DNA of 46,182 nt from NCBI GenBank assembly GCA_012800855.1, contig JAAZIN010000022.1, forward strand, positions 1 to 46,182. The letters run 5' to 3'. The position numbers were made by a program, and so were the translations under genes. Of this stretch, positions 34,096 to 41,329 are shown one piece after another. This DNA is from Bacillota bacterium (GTDB lineage: Bacteria > Bacillota > Dethiobacteria > DTU022). The notes under the pieces are model-generated. The model saw nothing but the letters and a program-made list of their open reading frames with translations, was not told where the DNA came from and did not search any database. The first letter of the stretch is position 1, and every line of letters starts with the position of its first letter.

Positions 34096-35103
34096 CTAGA
34101 TCTCCAGGGCCACGGCATGGGCCACCCCGGGGATGGATTCGCCCTGCCCCAGGGTGGTGGGGCTGTGCAGCGCACCGGTGGAGACAACCAGGATTCTTTT
34201 CAGCTCGCCCTCTTTCATCCGCCTGTAGAGATGGCCCAGCACCACCACGCCCGAGCAGGCGCAGCCGCTGCCCCCTGCGCCGACATCCTGAAGCTCGGGA
34301 TTGTAGATCATCAGCCCGCAGTCATTGTAATTGTCTTCCAGGCAATAGCCGCTGCGGGCCAGGAGCTTGCGCAGCAGCGCGGCGCCAATCTGGCCGAGAT
34401 CGCCGGTGACAATGAGATCGTAATAGTCCGGCCTGCGCTGCAGGTCTTCAAAATGCCTGATGAGCGTGGACGCCGCCGCCGGAGCCATGGCCGCCCCGAG
34501 GCCGTAAGCGTCCTTTTCCCCCATGTCGACGACCTTGCCTATGGTTGCCGCGGTGATGCGCGGGCCCTCCCCGGCGGCGCCGATCACCGCCGCCGCCGCC
34601 CCGGTGACAGTCCACTGGGCCTGCCGGGGGCGCTGGAAGCCGTACTCCGTGGGATAGCGGTACTGGCGCTCGGCGCTGCAATTATGGCTCGAGGTGGCGG
34701 CGAGAACCTTTTGGGCAAAGCCGCCTGCCACGAGCATGGCCCCCCAGGAAAGGGCCAGGGTCAGCGTGGAGCAGGCGCCGTAAAGCCCGAAGAAGGGAAT
34801 GCCCAGCGCGGCGGCGCTGTAGCCGGAAACGGTGATCTGGTTCAGCAGATCCCCGGCCAGGAAATAATCAATATCGCCGAGGCGGAGGTCCTGCTTTTTC
34901 AGCGCCAGCAGGCATGCCTCCTGGAGCATCTTCCGCTCGGCGGCTTCAAAGCTCTTCTCCTTAATCCGGAGGTCGGGGTAGACCAGGTCAAAGTCTTCCC
35001 CCAGGGGGCCCTTTCCCTCCATGGGCCCCACCACGGCGGCGGCGGAAGTCAAGTAGGGAGAAGGATCAAGCAGCACACTCTGCCGGCCCGCTTTTTGACT
35101 CAT
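34096..35103 (-). CDS. spoVAD: Stage V sporulation protein AD
   Basis: SpoVAD binds dipicolinic acid on the spore inner membrane and is the soluble, thiolase-like part of the SpoVA complex. The 335-residue protein has the thiolase-fold elements GLYGACSTLTLA (with C111), RYPTEYGFQRPRQAQWTVTGA and the C-terminal GAGGSGCACSGVV. Family length is about 338. ATG 35103 follows GGGGGAGAGGC, and the gene lies between spoVAC and spoVAE as usual. Confidence 0.97.
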   Translation of the reverse strand: MSQKAGRQSVLLDPSPYLTSAAAVVGPMEGKGPLGEDFDLVYPDLRIKEKSFEAAERKMLQEACLLALKKQDLRLGDIDYFLAGDLLNQITVSGYSAAALGIPFFGLYGACSTLTLALSWGAMLVAGGFAQKVLAATSSHNCSAERQYRYPTEYGFQRPRQAQWTVTGAAAAVIGAAGEGPRITAATIGKVVDMGEKDAYGLGAAMAPAAASTLIRHFEDLQRRPDYYDLIVTGDLGQIGAALLRKLLARSGYCLEDNYNDCGLMIYNPELQDVGAGGSGCACSGVVVLGHLYRRMKEGELKRILVVSTGALHSPTTLGQGESIPGVAHAVALEI

Positions 35104-35122
35104 GCCTCTCCCCCGCGGCGGC

Positions 35123-35578
35123 CTAGAATATGGCCGAAATCAGCCCTGCAACAAAGGCTGTAATGACGCCGAACAGGATGACCGTTCCGGCCAATGAGAA
35201 CATCTTGGCGCCGACGCCCAGCACCAGGCCTTCTTTCTTGAACTCAAGCGCCGCCGAGGTCACGGAGTTGGCAAATCCGGTTACGGGCACGGCCATGCCG
35301 GCGCCGGCAAAACGGGCCAGGCGATCGAAAAGGCCCAGCCCCGTCAGCAGCGAGGCCAGCAGGATGACCACGGCCACGGTGGGGTTGGAGGCATCCTCGG
35401 GCTTGAAGCCGAGGGCAATAAATCCGTTCTGGATGGCCTGCCCAAGGAGGGAGATGGCGCCGCCGCTGGCAAAGGCGCATAGCGCGTTGCGCCAGAGCGG
35501 CGGGGCAGGCCGCTCTTTCTTTACGAGCTCCCGGTATTCCTCGGGGGTGATGTTCAGCTCTTCGGGAACGGCAGCCAT
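35123..35578 (-). CDS. spoVAC: Stage V sporulation protein AC
   Basis: SpoVAC is a membrane protein with mechanosensitive-channel activity that lets dipicolinic acid leave the spore. It has 151 residues: a soluble N-terminus (LNITPEEYRELVKKERP) and four membrane segments with FDRLARFAGAGMAVPVTGFANSV near the middle (given in part). ATG 35578 is seven bases after AAAGGAG; the GTG two codons earlier abuts the site. It is the first spoVA gene here, so spoVAA and spoVAB of Bacillus are missing, as in most clostridia. Confidence 0.96.
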   Translation of the reverse strand: MAAVPEELNITPEEYRELVKKERPAPPLWRNALCAFASGGAISLLGQAIQNGFIALGFKPEDASNPTVAVVILLASLLTGLGLFDRLARFAGAGMAVPVTGFANSVTSAALEFKKEGLVLGVGAKMFSLAGTVILFGVITAFVAGLISAIF

Positions 35579-35597
35579 GGGCACTCTCCTTTAACGC

Positions 35598-35810
35598 CTA
35601 GCGATCTTCCCGCACGCCGAAAGCCAGCTTCAGGTTAACCTTGTATTCTACAATCTCGCCGTTGTCCAGGCTGGCGGTGCAGTTGACCACCTCCACCCCG
35701 GTAATCCCGTCAATGGTTTTGGAGGCCTCCCTGACGGCGTTTTTTACGGCATCGTCCCAGCTGATAGGAGATTCACCTACCAGTTCAATAACCTTGGCTA
35801 CTGTAGGCAA
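35598..35810 (-). CDS. Dodecin family flavin-binding protein
   Basis: Dodecins are small proteins that assemble into hollow 12-mers and bind flavins. The 70-residue sequence matches the family: VAKVIELVGESPISWDDAVKNAV at the start, EASKTIDGITGVEVVNCTA in the middle, and EYKVNLKLAFGV at the end (each shortened in sense). The conserved tryptophan of the flavin site (SWDDA) is present. TTG 35810 is the start, with GGGAG nine bases upstream. It lies between sigF and spoVAC, an unusual place for a dodecin. The downstream gap to spoVAC is 19 bases, so it is probably expressed with the spoVA genes. Confidence 0.95.
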   Translation of the reverse strand: MPTVAKVIELVGESPISWDDAVKNAVREASKTIDGITGVEVVNCTASLDNGEIVEYKVNLKLAFGVREDR

Positions 35811-35829
35811 TTTGGCTCACTCCCTTTTT

Positions 35830-36000
35830 TTATTGTTTTTGGCAGCTGCTTGTGACATGGTGCGGCGGCGCCATCACGGGATAGGAACGGCGCGGCCTCT
35901 CCGGCAGGTGGAAGAAGAGCAGGTAGATTACCAGCCCGCAAAAGATGCAGAAAAGCGCCGCCCACGATAATATGGTTGCGACCTTGTCGCCCCGGCTAAT
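35830..36000 (-). CDS. Small membrane protein after sigF, probable AUU start
   Basis: A 56-residue protein with one clear membrane segment (ATILSWAALFCIFCGLVIYL, about residues 8-27) and a basic, Pro-rich tail (HLPERPRRSYP). There is no ATG, GTG or TTG before residue 42. An AUU at 36000 lies eight bases after an excellent GGAGG, and I take it as the start. The frame runs open all the way back to the UAA of sigF (36085-36087), in the same frame as sigF, through a Lys-rich stretch of about 28 codons. It precedes the dodecin gene by 20 bases. Function unknown. Confidence 0.55.
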   Translation of the reverse strand: MSRGDKVATILSWAALFCIFCGLVIYLLFFHLPERPRRSYPVMAPPHHVTSSCQKQ

Positions 36001-36084
36001 CGTTTTTCCCTCCAGAGAAGCCTGCTTTTTTGGTGCCTTTTTAGTTTGCGGTAAAGAGGATTTTTTATGCGAGCTGGGATGCCT

Positions 36085-36786
36085 TTAGATCTCCGGCTGC
36101 ATGTGGGCGCGCAGCCGGTGGAGGATCCTTTTCTCAAACCGTGAAACCTGGCGCTGCGAGAGGGCAAGGCGCCTGGCCGTTTCCGCCTGGGTCAGCTCAT
36201 CGAAGAAGCGCAGCACAATGAGCCGCCGCTCCAGCGGGGTCAGCTTCATCATCCCTTCGCCGAGGGCCAGCCGCTCCAGCAGCCTCTCTTCATCGCTCCT
36301 CCCCTCCCCATCCGCCATCGCCTCCTCCTCCAGCGGCGAAAGGGGCAGGTAAGAATCCATAACCAGGGCCACCTCTTCGGGGGCCATCCCCATGGCGGCG
36401 GCGATCTCGCCCACCGTGGGTTCGCGCTGCAAATCCTGCACCATCTGCTCGCGGCACCGGTGCAGGCGGCGGGACTGCTCCAGCAGGGAGCGGCCCACCT
36501 TCAGGGGGGAGCCTGTGCGGCGGCGGTAAAGGCGCATCTCGCCCTCAACCCAGGCGAGAGCAAAGGTAATGAACTTCACCCCCCGCGCAGGGTTAAAGCG
36601 CTGCGCCGCCTTGAGCAGGCCCATCATTCCGGCCTGGAAATAATCCTCCCTCTCCCCGCTGTGGGGAGCCATGCGGAGGGCATAGGCCCTGACCAGCGGC
36701 GCCAGCTGCTTGAAAAGCGCTTCTCCGGCCTCCTTCTCCCCCTCCTGGAAGCGCCGGAGCAGCTCCCGGATCTGCTCCTCGGACAT
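36085..36786 (-). CDS. sigF: Sporulation sigma factor SigF
   Basis: Sigma-F is the first forespore-specific sigma factor, held inactive by SpoIIAB. The 233-residue protein has regions 2 (EDYFQAGMMGLLKAAQRFNP, FITFALAWVEGEMR), 3 (QREPTVGEIAAAMG) and 4 (LIVLRFFDELTQAETARRLALSQRQVSRFEK). SigG and SigF look alike; the assignment rests on the spoIIAA-spoIIAB-sigF operon. ATG 36786 is preceded by GGAG at 11 bases and lies five bases after the spoIIAB stop. The UAA stop is followed in frame by a further open stretch (see the next gene). Confidence 0.96.
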   Translation of the reverse strand: MSEEQIRELLRRFQEGEKEAGEALFKQLAPLVRAYALRMAPHSGEREDYFQAGMMGLLKAAQRFNPARGVKFITFALAWVEGEMRLYRRRTGSPLKVGRSLLEQSRRLHRCREQMVQDLQREPTVGEIAAAMGMAPEEVALVMDSYLPLSPLEEEAMADGEGRSDEERLLERLALGEGMMKLTPLERRLIVLRFFDELTQAETARRLALSQRQVSRFEKRILHRLRAHMQPEI

Positions 36787-36791
36787 GAGCG

Positions 36792-37238
36792 CTAATACTC
36801 CTTCACCCTGCTCTTGGAGCGGATCTCTTTAACCATGGTCACCAGCGTCCCCTGCCCCGGTGCGGAGCGGACGGTGAGCTTATCCATGAAATTTTCCATA
36901 ATGGTGAAGCCCATCCCGGAGCGTTCCAGCTCCGGCTTGCTGGTATAGAGGGGCTGGCGAGCCTTCTCCACGTCTTCAATGCCCACCCCCCAGTCCTCCA
37001 CCTCCACGGTGAGCACATTCCCGTCTATGTATGCCCTGACGCTGATAAGGCCGACTCGATCCTCGTAGGCATGGATGATGGCGTTGGTAACCGCTTCGGA
37101 AACGGCGGTCTTGATGTCGCTGATCTCCTCCAGCGTGGGATCAAGGCGCGCCGCAAAAGCGGCTACCACCACGCGGGCAAAGGATTCATTTTCCGAGAGG
37201 CTCTCTATTTCCAGCTTCATAAAGGTTGATGTTCCCAT
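36792..37238 (-). CDS. spoIIAB: Anti-sigma F factor and kinase SpoIIAB
   Basis: SpoIIAB binds and blocks sigma-F, and phosphorylates the anti-anti-sigma factor SpoIIAA. The 148-residue protein is a GHKL-type kinase: N box around E48-N52 ([13 protein letters not shown]), D82-x-G-x-G motif (EDWGVGIED) and the [11 protein letters not shown] lid. ATG 37238 follows GGAGG, two bases after the spoIIAA stop. Confidence 0.98.
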   Translation of the reverse strand: MGTSTFMKLEIESLSENESFARVVVAAFAARLDPTLEEISDIKTAVSEAVTNAIIHAYEDRVGLISVRAYIDGNVLTVEVEDWGVGIEDVEKARQPLYTSKPELERSGMGFTIMENFMDKLTVRSAPGQGTLVTMVKEIRSKSRVKEY

Positions 37239-37240
37239 GT

Positions 37241-37606
37241 TTACAACCTCCTTTTGGAAGGCACTCCCAGTAGCAGGTAGCGCAGGGCATCGGCTTCGCG
37301 ATTAAAAAAAGGAATAATCCGGGCCAGGCCCGAGATCTCCGTTATCCTGGAGATGGCGTCGGGCACCTCGCATACCGCCACGCGCCCGCCCGCTGCATCG
37401 ATCTTCCGGTAGCGCCCCAGCAGGGCACCCACGCCGGAGCTGTCCATGAAGGTAAGCCCACGCAGGTTGAAGAGGACGGCGCGGGAAGGGTGGCGGGCGA
37501 TCTCCCGGTCAACCTGCTCCCGCATCTGCTCGGCATGGTGATGATCCAGCTCTCCCGTCAAGCGGACGAGCAAAACGGCCCGGTGCTGCTCCATCTCAAT
37601 CTTCAT
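37241..37606 (-). CDS. spoIIAA: Anti-anti-sigma factor SpoIIAA
   Basis: SpoIIAA is a STAS-domain protein that releases sigma-F from SpoIIAB when it is dephosphorylated by SpoIIE. The 121-residue form has [17 protein letters not shown], the phosphorylation motif [14 protein letters not shown] (serine at about 57) and the C-terminal [10 protein letters not shown]. The start is ATG 37606, behind a GGGGGG purine run eight bases away; an upstream TTG-type extension (to 37639) would add 11 residues not found in the family. It starts the spoIIAA-spoIIAB-sigF unit. Confidence 0.97.
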   Translation of the reverse strand: MKIEMEQHRAVLLVRLTGELDHHHAEQMREQVDREIARHPSRAVLFNLRGLTFMDSSGVGALLGRYRKIDAAGGRVAVCEVPDAISRITEISGLARIIPFFNREADALRYLLLGVPSKRRL

Positions 37607-37651
37607 GGCGACCCCCCTGTGCAGAGATAATGCCTTCAATAATGGAAATTA

Positions 37652-37678
37652 GTTCTGCGCTTCCCGTAAATTTCCTGC
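37652..37678 (-). promoter_or_regulatory. Candidate sigma-H promoter of the spoIIA operon
   Basis: On the minus strand GCAGGAAAT (37670-37678) fits the sigma-H -35 pattern (RnAGGAWWW) exactly. After 11 bases GCAGAAC (37652-37658) fits the -10 (RnnGAAT) except for the last base. The Bacillus spoIIA operon is a known sigma-H target. It lies about 46 bases before the spoIIAA ATG. Confidence 0.45.
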
Positions 37679-37736
37679 CGTTCCTGAAAAAATTTCGACA
37701 TTTGCAGGGCGCAGGGCAGCCTCGCCCGCGCGCCAA

Positions 37737-37765
37737 GGGGACAAAAAGGACCGCCCCAGTGTCCC
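37737..37765. repeat. Dispersed inverted repeat with CCTTTTTGTCCC core, copy 2
   Basis: On the minus strand GGGACACTGGGGCGGTCC is followed by TTTTTGTCCCC: GGGAC and GTCCC arms flank the same CCTTTTTGTCCC core as at 21445-21483. It lies between dacF and spoIIAA. Confidence 0.6.
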
Positions 37766-37784
37766 TCCCGCCTGCGGGTGAATA

Positions 37785-37820
37785 TAAAAAAGCGGCTCTC
37801 GCGGTGAGCCGCTTTTCTTT
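37785..37820 (-). terminator. Terminator of the dacF operon (bidirectional)
   Basis: AAAGCGGCTC and GAGCCGCTTT form a 10-bp stem with a 7-base TCGCGGT loop. On the minus strand it is followed by TTTATATT, and on the plus strand by TCTTTT. It lies 65 bases after the dacF stop, so dacF and spoIIAA are probably not read through freely, unlike in Bacillus. Confidence 0.8.
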
Positions 37821-37838
37821 TCCAACGGGTACAGGTTG

Positions 37839-37856
37839 AGCGGCTTATGGGCCGCC
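37839..37856. repeat. Degenerate palindrome, copy 3 of the GGCGGCTCATGAGCCGCC family
   Basis: AGCGGCTTATGGGCCGCC lies 27 bases after the dacF stop and 19 bases before the terminator stem. It differs from copy 1 at three of 18 positions and shares the 3'-end-of-operon placement. Confidence 0.45.
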
Positions 37857-37882
37857 CCCGGCAGCGTGGGGAAAGGTGCGCC

Positions 37883-39061
37883 CTAGCGGCCGAACCTAAG
37901 CCAGCGGAAAAGCAGCCGCTGGAACATGGTTATGAGCGAAGCCCGCCGCACCTCCTGGCTCACCACCAGGTCCACCGCGGCTTCCTCGCCCTCGCCATAG
38001 CGCACCTTAAGCTCTCCCACTTTCTCATGCTCCTGCAGGGGAAGGGCAAATTCATAAAGCTCCACCTCTTCGGCGTAGTCCTCCGCCGCTCCCTGCGGCA
38101 GGAGCAGGCTCAGGTTCCTGGCCGCGATTACGGGGACTTCGGGCGGAGAGCCCTTGTCTACCGTCAGCCTGGCCACCTCCGTCCCCTTTTTAATCACGGG
38201 GACGCTTTTGAAGTTGTTGAAGCCGTAGTCCAGGAGAGCGCGGGCGGTGTCGTAGCGGTCTTTCGGCGTGTCGGCGCCCAGGACCACGGCCAGGAGGCGG
38301 GTATTGCCGCGGCGGGCCGTGGCCGAGATGCCGTTGCCCGCTTCCCGGGTGAAGCCTGTCTTAAGGCCGTCGCAGCCGGGATAGTCCACGATCATGCGGT
38401 TGGTGTTGCTTAAGAAGACCTCCCCGGCGCGAATCTGCCCCTGCAGAAAGTGCTCATCCATCCAGATGGTCGTCCACTTGTGAATTTGCGGGTACTCCAG
38501 CAGCGCCAGGCTCATGAGCATCACATCATAGGCGCTGCTGTAGTGATCGGGATCGTGAAGGCCGTGGGGGTTGCAGAAGTGGGTCTGCTCCATCCCCAGG
38601 CTGCGCGCCTTCTCGTTCATCAGCTCCACGAAGCCCTCCACGGAGCCGGCCACGTGCTCGGCCACGGCCACGGCAGCATCATTGGCCGAGCCCACGGCCA
38701 TGCCGATGAGAAGGTTCTCCAGCGAAACCACGTCACCTTCGCTGAGGAACAGCTCGGAGCCGCCCATGGAGGAAGCCCGGGCGCTGACGCGCACCTGGTC
38801 GTCAAGGGAAACTTTGCCCGCGGCCAGCTGCTCCATGACGATGAGCAGGCTCATGATCTTGGTCAGGCTGGCCGGATAGAGCTTCTCCCGGCTGTTATGT
38901 TCCCAGATTATCTTCCCGCTGTTTGTCTCCATGAGCAGGGCGGCCTGGGCCTTGATCTCGAAGTCCGGCGCGGGCGGGTCCGTGCCGGCGGCGGTTCCGG
39001 CAGCAGGAAGAACCAAGAGAAGAGACCATAGCAGCAGCAGGAGCATAGCTTTCAGCTTCAT
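37883..39061 (-). CDS. dacF: D-alanyl-D-alanine carboxypeptidase DacF
   Basis: A second penicillin-binding carboxypeptidase, in Bacillus made in the forespore and acting on cortex cross-linking. The 392-residue form has a signal peptide (residues 1-26, LLLLLWSLLLVLPAAG), SxxK at 65-68 (ASLTK), SAN at 125-127 and KTG (LKTGFTREAG). The C-terminal part carries a basic helix (RRASLITMFQRLLFRWLRFGR), probably the membrane anchor. ATG 39061 is eight bases behind GAGGGGG; an upstream frame to 39097 is unlikely. It lies between deoB and spoIIAA, as in Bacillus but with pupG missing. Confidence 0.94.
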   Translation of the reverse strand: MKLKAMLLLLLWSLLLVLPAAGTAAGTDPPAPDFEIKAQAALLMETNSGKIIWEHNSREKLYPASLTKIMSLLIVMEQLAAGKVSLDDQVRVSARASSMGGSELFLSEGDVVSLENLLIGMAVGSANDAAVAVAEHVAGSVEGFVELMNEKARSLGMEQTHFCNPHGLHDPDHYSSAYDVMLMSLALLEYPQIHKWTTIWMDEHFLQGQIRAGEVFLSNTNRMIVDYPGCDGLKTGFTREAGNGISATARRGNTRLLAVVLGADTPKDRYDTARALLDYGFNNFKSVPVIKKGTEVARLTVDKGSPPEVPVIAARNLSLLLPQGAAEDYAEEVELYEFALPLQEHEKVGELKVRYGEGEEAAVDLVVSQEVRRASLITMFQRLLFRWLRFGR

Positions 39062-39148
39062 GCGCCCATCCCCCTCTTTTTTTACTATTTTCTCCAAGGA
39101 TGGCTGGGATCATACCGCCGCCCGCTGCCGGGCGCCGGACCCGGTTTA

Positions 39149-40333
39149 CTAAGGCAGGAGGAAGGAGTGGCCGTACTCCAGGGGAGGAAGCTGGAGCCAG
39201 GCGGCGGCGGAGGCGCCGAGGTCGGCAAAAGTGGGGCGAGTGCCCACGGGAACGCTCTGCTGCAGCGAGGGGCTCCAGGCCATGAGGGGGACGTATTCGC
39301 GCGTGTGATCCGTCCCGGGGAAAGCGGGATCGCAGCCATGGTCGGCGGTGATGAAGAGCAGATCCGCCGGGCGGAGCAGGCGGAGAATCTTCTCCAGGTG
39401 GGCATCGAAGCGCTCCAGGGCGGCGGCGAAGCCGAGGCTGTCATTGCGATGGCCGTAAAGGGTGTCAAAATCTCCAAAGGTGCCCCAGATAAGGCCTTCC
39501 GGCAACTCTTCCAGCAGGCCCAGCAGGGCGGCGGCCACAGCCTCGTTGTCGCCGCCCGGCCGGTGCAGGGTAACCCCGCGGTGATTAAAAATATCGGCCA
39601 CCTTTCCTATTGCCGCCACAGTGTAGCCGCCGGCGGCAGCCCGATCCAGCAGCGTTTCTCCCGGCGGCGAGAGGGAAAAATCCTTCCTGCGGGTGGTCCG
39701 CTTGAAGTCGCCGGGGCGGCCGATGAAGGGGCGCGCAATGACCCTGCCGACGGCGTGCTCCCCCTGGAGGATTTCCCGCGCTGCCTGGCACCAGCGGTAA
39801 AGCTCCTCCGGGGGAACGATGTCCTCGTGGGCGGCGATCTGGAAGACGCTGTCCGCCGAGGTATACACTATGGGCCAACCCGTCTGCAGGTGCCGCTCGC
39901 CCAGCTCCTTGATGATCTCCGTTCCCGAGGCGGCGACGTTGCCCAGGACGGGGCGGCCGATGGCCTTTTCAAAGGCCTCAATTATTTCCCTGGGAAAGCC
40001 GTTGGGATAAACGGGAAAGGGCCTCTTCAGCACCAGGCCGGCCATCTCCCAGTGCCCGCTGGTGGTGTCTTTTCCCGCGGCCTGGGAGGCCATCCGTCCG
40101 TAGTACCCCGCCCCGGGGCGCAGGACGGGCGAAGCGGAGGGAGAAGAGCCCGTGGAGAGGGCCATGATCTCATCCAGGCCCAGCCGCTGCAGGTTGGGGA
40201 GGTGCAGCGGACCCGCCGCGTCAATGACATGGAGCAGGGTGTTGGCCCCCGCATCGCCAAAAGCGGCGGCATCGGGAAGCGCTCCCACGCCCACACCGTC
40301 AAGAACGATGATTATTGCTCGCCGTCGCACCAT
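39149..40333 (-). CDS. deoB: Phosphopentomutase
   Basis: DeoB (Drm) moves phosphate between the C1 and C5 of ribose and deoxyribose, linking nucleoside salvage to the pentose pathway. The 394-residue alkaline-phosphatase-fold enzyme has the metal-binding VLDGVGVGALPDA at the N-terminus, the catalytic-threonine region GKDTTSGHWEM, YTSADSVFQIAAHEDI and the C-terminal FITADHGCDP. ATG 40333 is chosen; the frame extends upstream to 40354 without a better ribosome-binding site. It lies 17 bases after xerD. The nucleoside phosphorylase gene that follows it in Bacillus is absent. Confidence 0.96.
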   Translation of the reverse strand: MVRRRAIIIVLDGVGVGALPDAAAFGDAGANTLLHVIDAAGPLHLPNLQRLGLDEIMALSTGSSPSASPVLRPGAGYYGRMASQAAGKDTTSGHWEMAGLVLKRPFPVYPNGFPREIIEAFEKAIGRPVLGNVAASGTEIIKELGERHLQTGWPIVYTSADSVFQIAAHEDIVPPEELYRWCQAAREILQGEHAVGRVIARPFIGRPGDFKRTTRRKDFSLSPPGETLLDRAAAGGYTVAAIGKVADIFNHRGVTLHRPGGDNEAVAAALLGLLEELPEGLIWGTFGDFDTLYGHRNDSLGFAAALERFDAHLEKILRLLRPADLLFITADHGCDPAFPGTDHTREYVPLMAWSPSLQQSVPVGTRPTFADLGASAAAWLQLPPLEYGHSFLLP

Positions 40334-40350
40334 GGCACCATGACCTCTTC

Positions 40351-41238
40351 TCAAGCCCGCGGGTGGGTCTTGTCGTAAACCTCGCGGATCTTGCGCCGGT
40401 TTATCTGGGTGTAAATCTGGGTGGTGGAGATATCGGAATGGCCCAGCATCTCCTGGACCGAGCGCAGGTCGGCGCCGTTTTCCAGGAGGTGAGTGGCAAA
40501 AGAGTGGCGCAGCGTGTGCGGCGTGATCTCGCCGCTGATATTGGATTGCCGGGCATATTTTTTCAGTATCTTCCAGAAGCCCTGCCTGGTCAGGCGCCGC
40601 CCGTGATGGTTTAAAAAAAGCGCCTTCTCATCCTTTCGCTTGAGCAGCTTGTCGCGGCACTTATGTAAGTATTCTTGAACATAGTTCACGGCCACGGAGC
40701 CGATGGGAACAATCCGCTCCTTCATCCCCTTGCCCCGGCAGCGCAGGTATCCCACTTCAGGGCTGAAGTCGCTCACGTTCAGGGCCACGAGCTCTGAAAC
40801 GCGAATGCCCGACGCATAGAGAAGTTCGAGCATGGCCTTGTCCCGCAGGCCCACGTAGCTGTCATCGCGGGGCTGGCGCAGCAGCCGGTCAACCTCCTTG
40901 GGTGTGAGGACGCGGGGCAGTTTTTTTTCAATGCGGGGGGCCTTGATAAGCTGCGCCGGGTTGTCTTCCAGCAGGCCCTCCTGGACCAGGAAGTTGAAAA
41001 AAGAACGGATGGAAGCCACGTTGCGGGAGATGGTTGCGGGAGCCCGTCCCTCGTTCTTCAAGGCCAGCAGGTAATCGGCAATCGCCTGCCGATCGATTTG
41101 CTCCGGAGAGCTTATCTTTCTCTTTTCCAGGAATTTGAGGAACTTCTGCAGGTCCCGCCGGTATGATTCCAGCGTATTGCGGGCCAACCCTTTTTCCACC
41201 GACAGGTAATGGGTATAGTTCTCGAGCCACAAATGCAT
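40351..41238 (-). CDS. xerD: Tyrosine recombinase XerD
   Basis: XerD resolves chromosome dimers at dif with XerC. The 295-residue protein has an N-terminal SAM-like core-binding domain (about 1-90) and a catalytic domain with all active residues: R146 (SGIRVSE), K170, H241-x2-R244 (HTLRHSFATHLL), H267 (LGHSDI) and Y276 (TQIYTQI). ATG 41238 lies nine bases behind GGGGGC. The nudF-spoIIM-xerD-deoB order supports XerD and not XerC or a phage integrase. Confidence 0.96.
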   Translation of the reverse strand: MHLWLENYTHYLSVEKGLARNTLESYRRDLQKFLKFLEKRKISSPEQIDRQAIADYLLALKNEGRAPATISRNVASIRSFFNFLVQEGLLEDNPAQLIKAPRIEKKLPRVLTPKEVDRLLRQPRDDSYVGLRDKAMLELLYASGIRVSELVALNVSDFSPEVGYLRCRGKGMKERIVPIGSVAVNYVQEYLHKCRDKLLKRKDEKALFLNHHGRRLTRQGFWKILKKYARQSNISGEITPHTLRHSFATHLLENGADLRSVQEMLGHSDISTTQIYTQINRRKIREVYDKTHPRA

Positions 41239-41329
41239 CCAGCAGTTGCCCCCAGAAAAGAAAATTCTTCTAATTATTCCACAGCCGCATTGGAAAATCC
41301 TTTTTCCCGCAGCGGCGGCAGCTCTTGTT

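Noticed and set aside
33790-35163. Plus-strand open frame of 457 residues opposite the spoVA genes
   Set aside because: Antisense to spoVAE, spoVAD and spoVAC; Ala/Gly/Gln-rich with no start signal.
35928-36167. 79-residue minus-strand open frame across the sigF end
   Set aside because: Arg/Ser-rich and overlaps sigF in another frame; the real reading there is the AUU-started membrane protein.
39167-40378. Plus-strand open frame of 403 residues opposite deoB
   Set aside because: Shadow of the well-supported phosphopentomutase.
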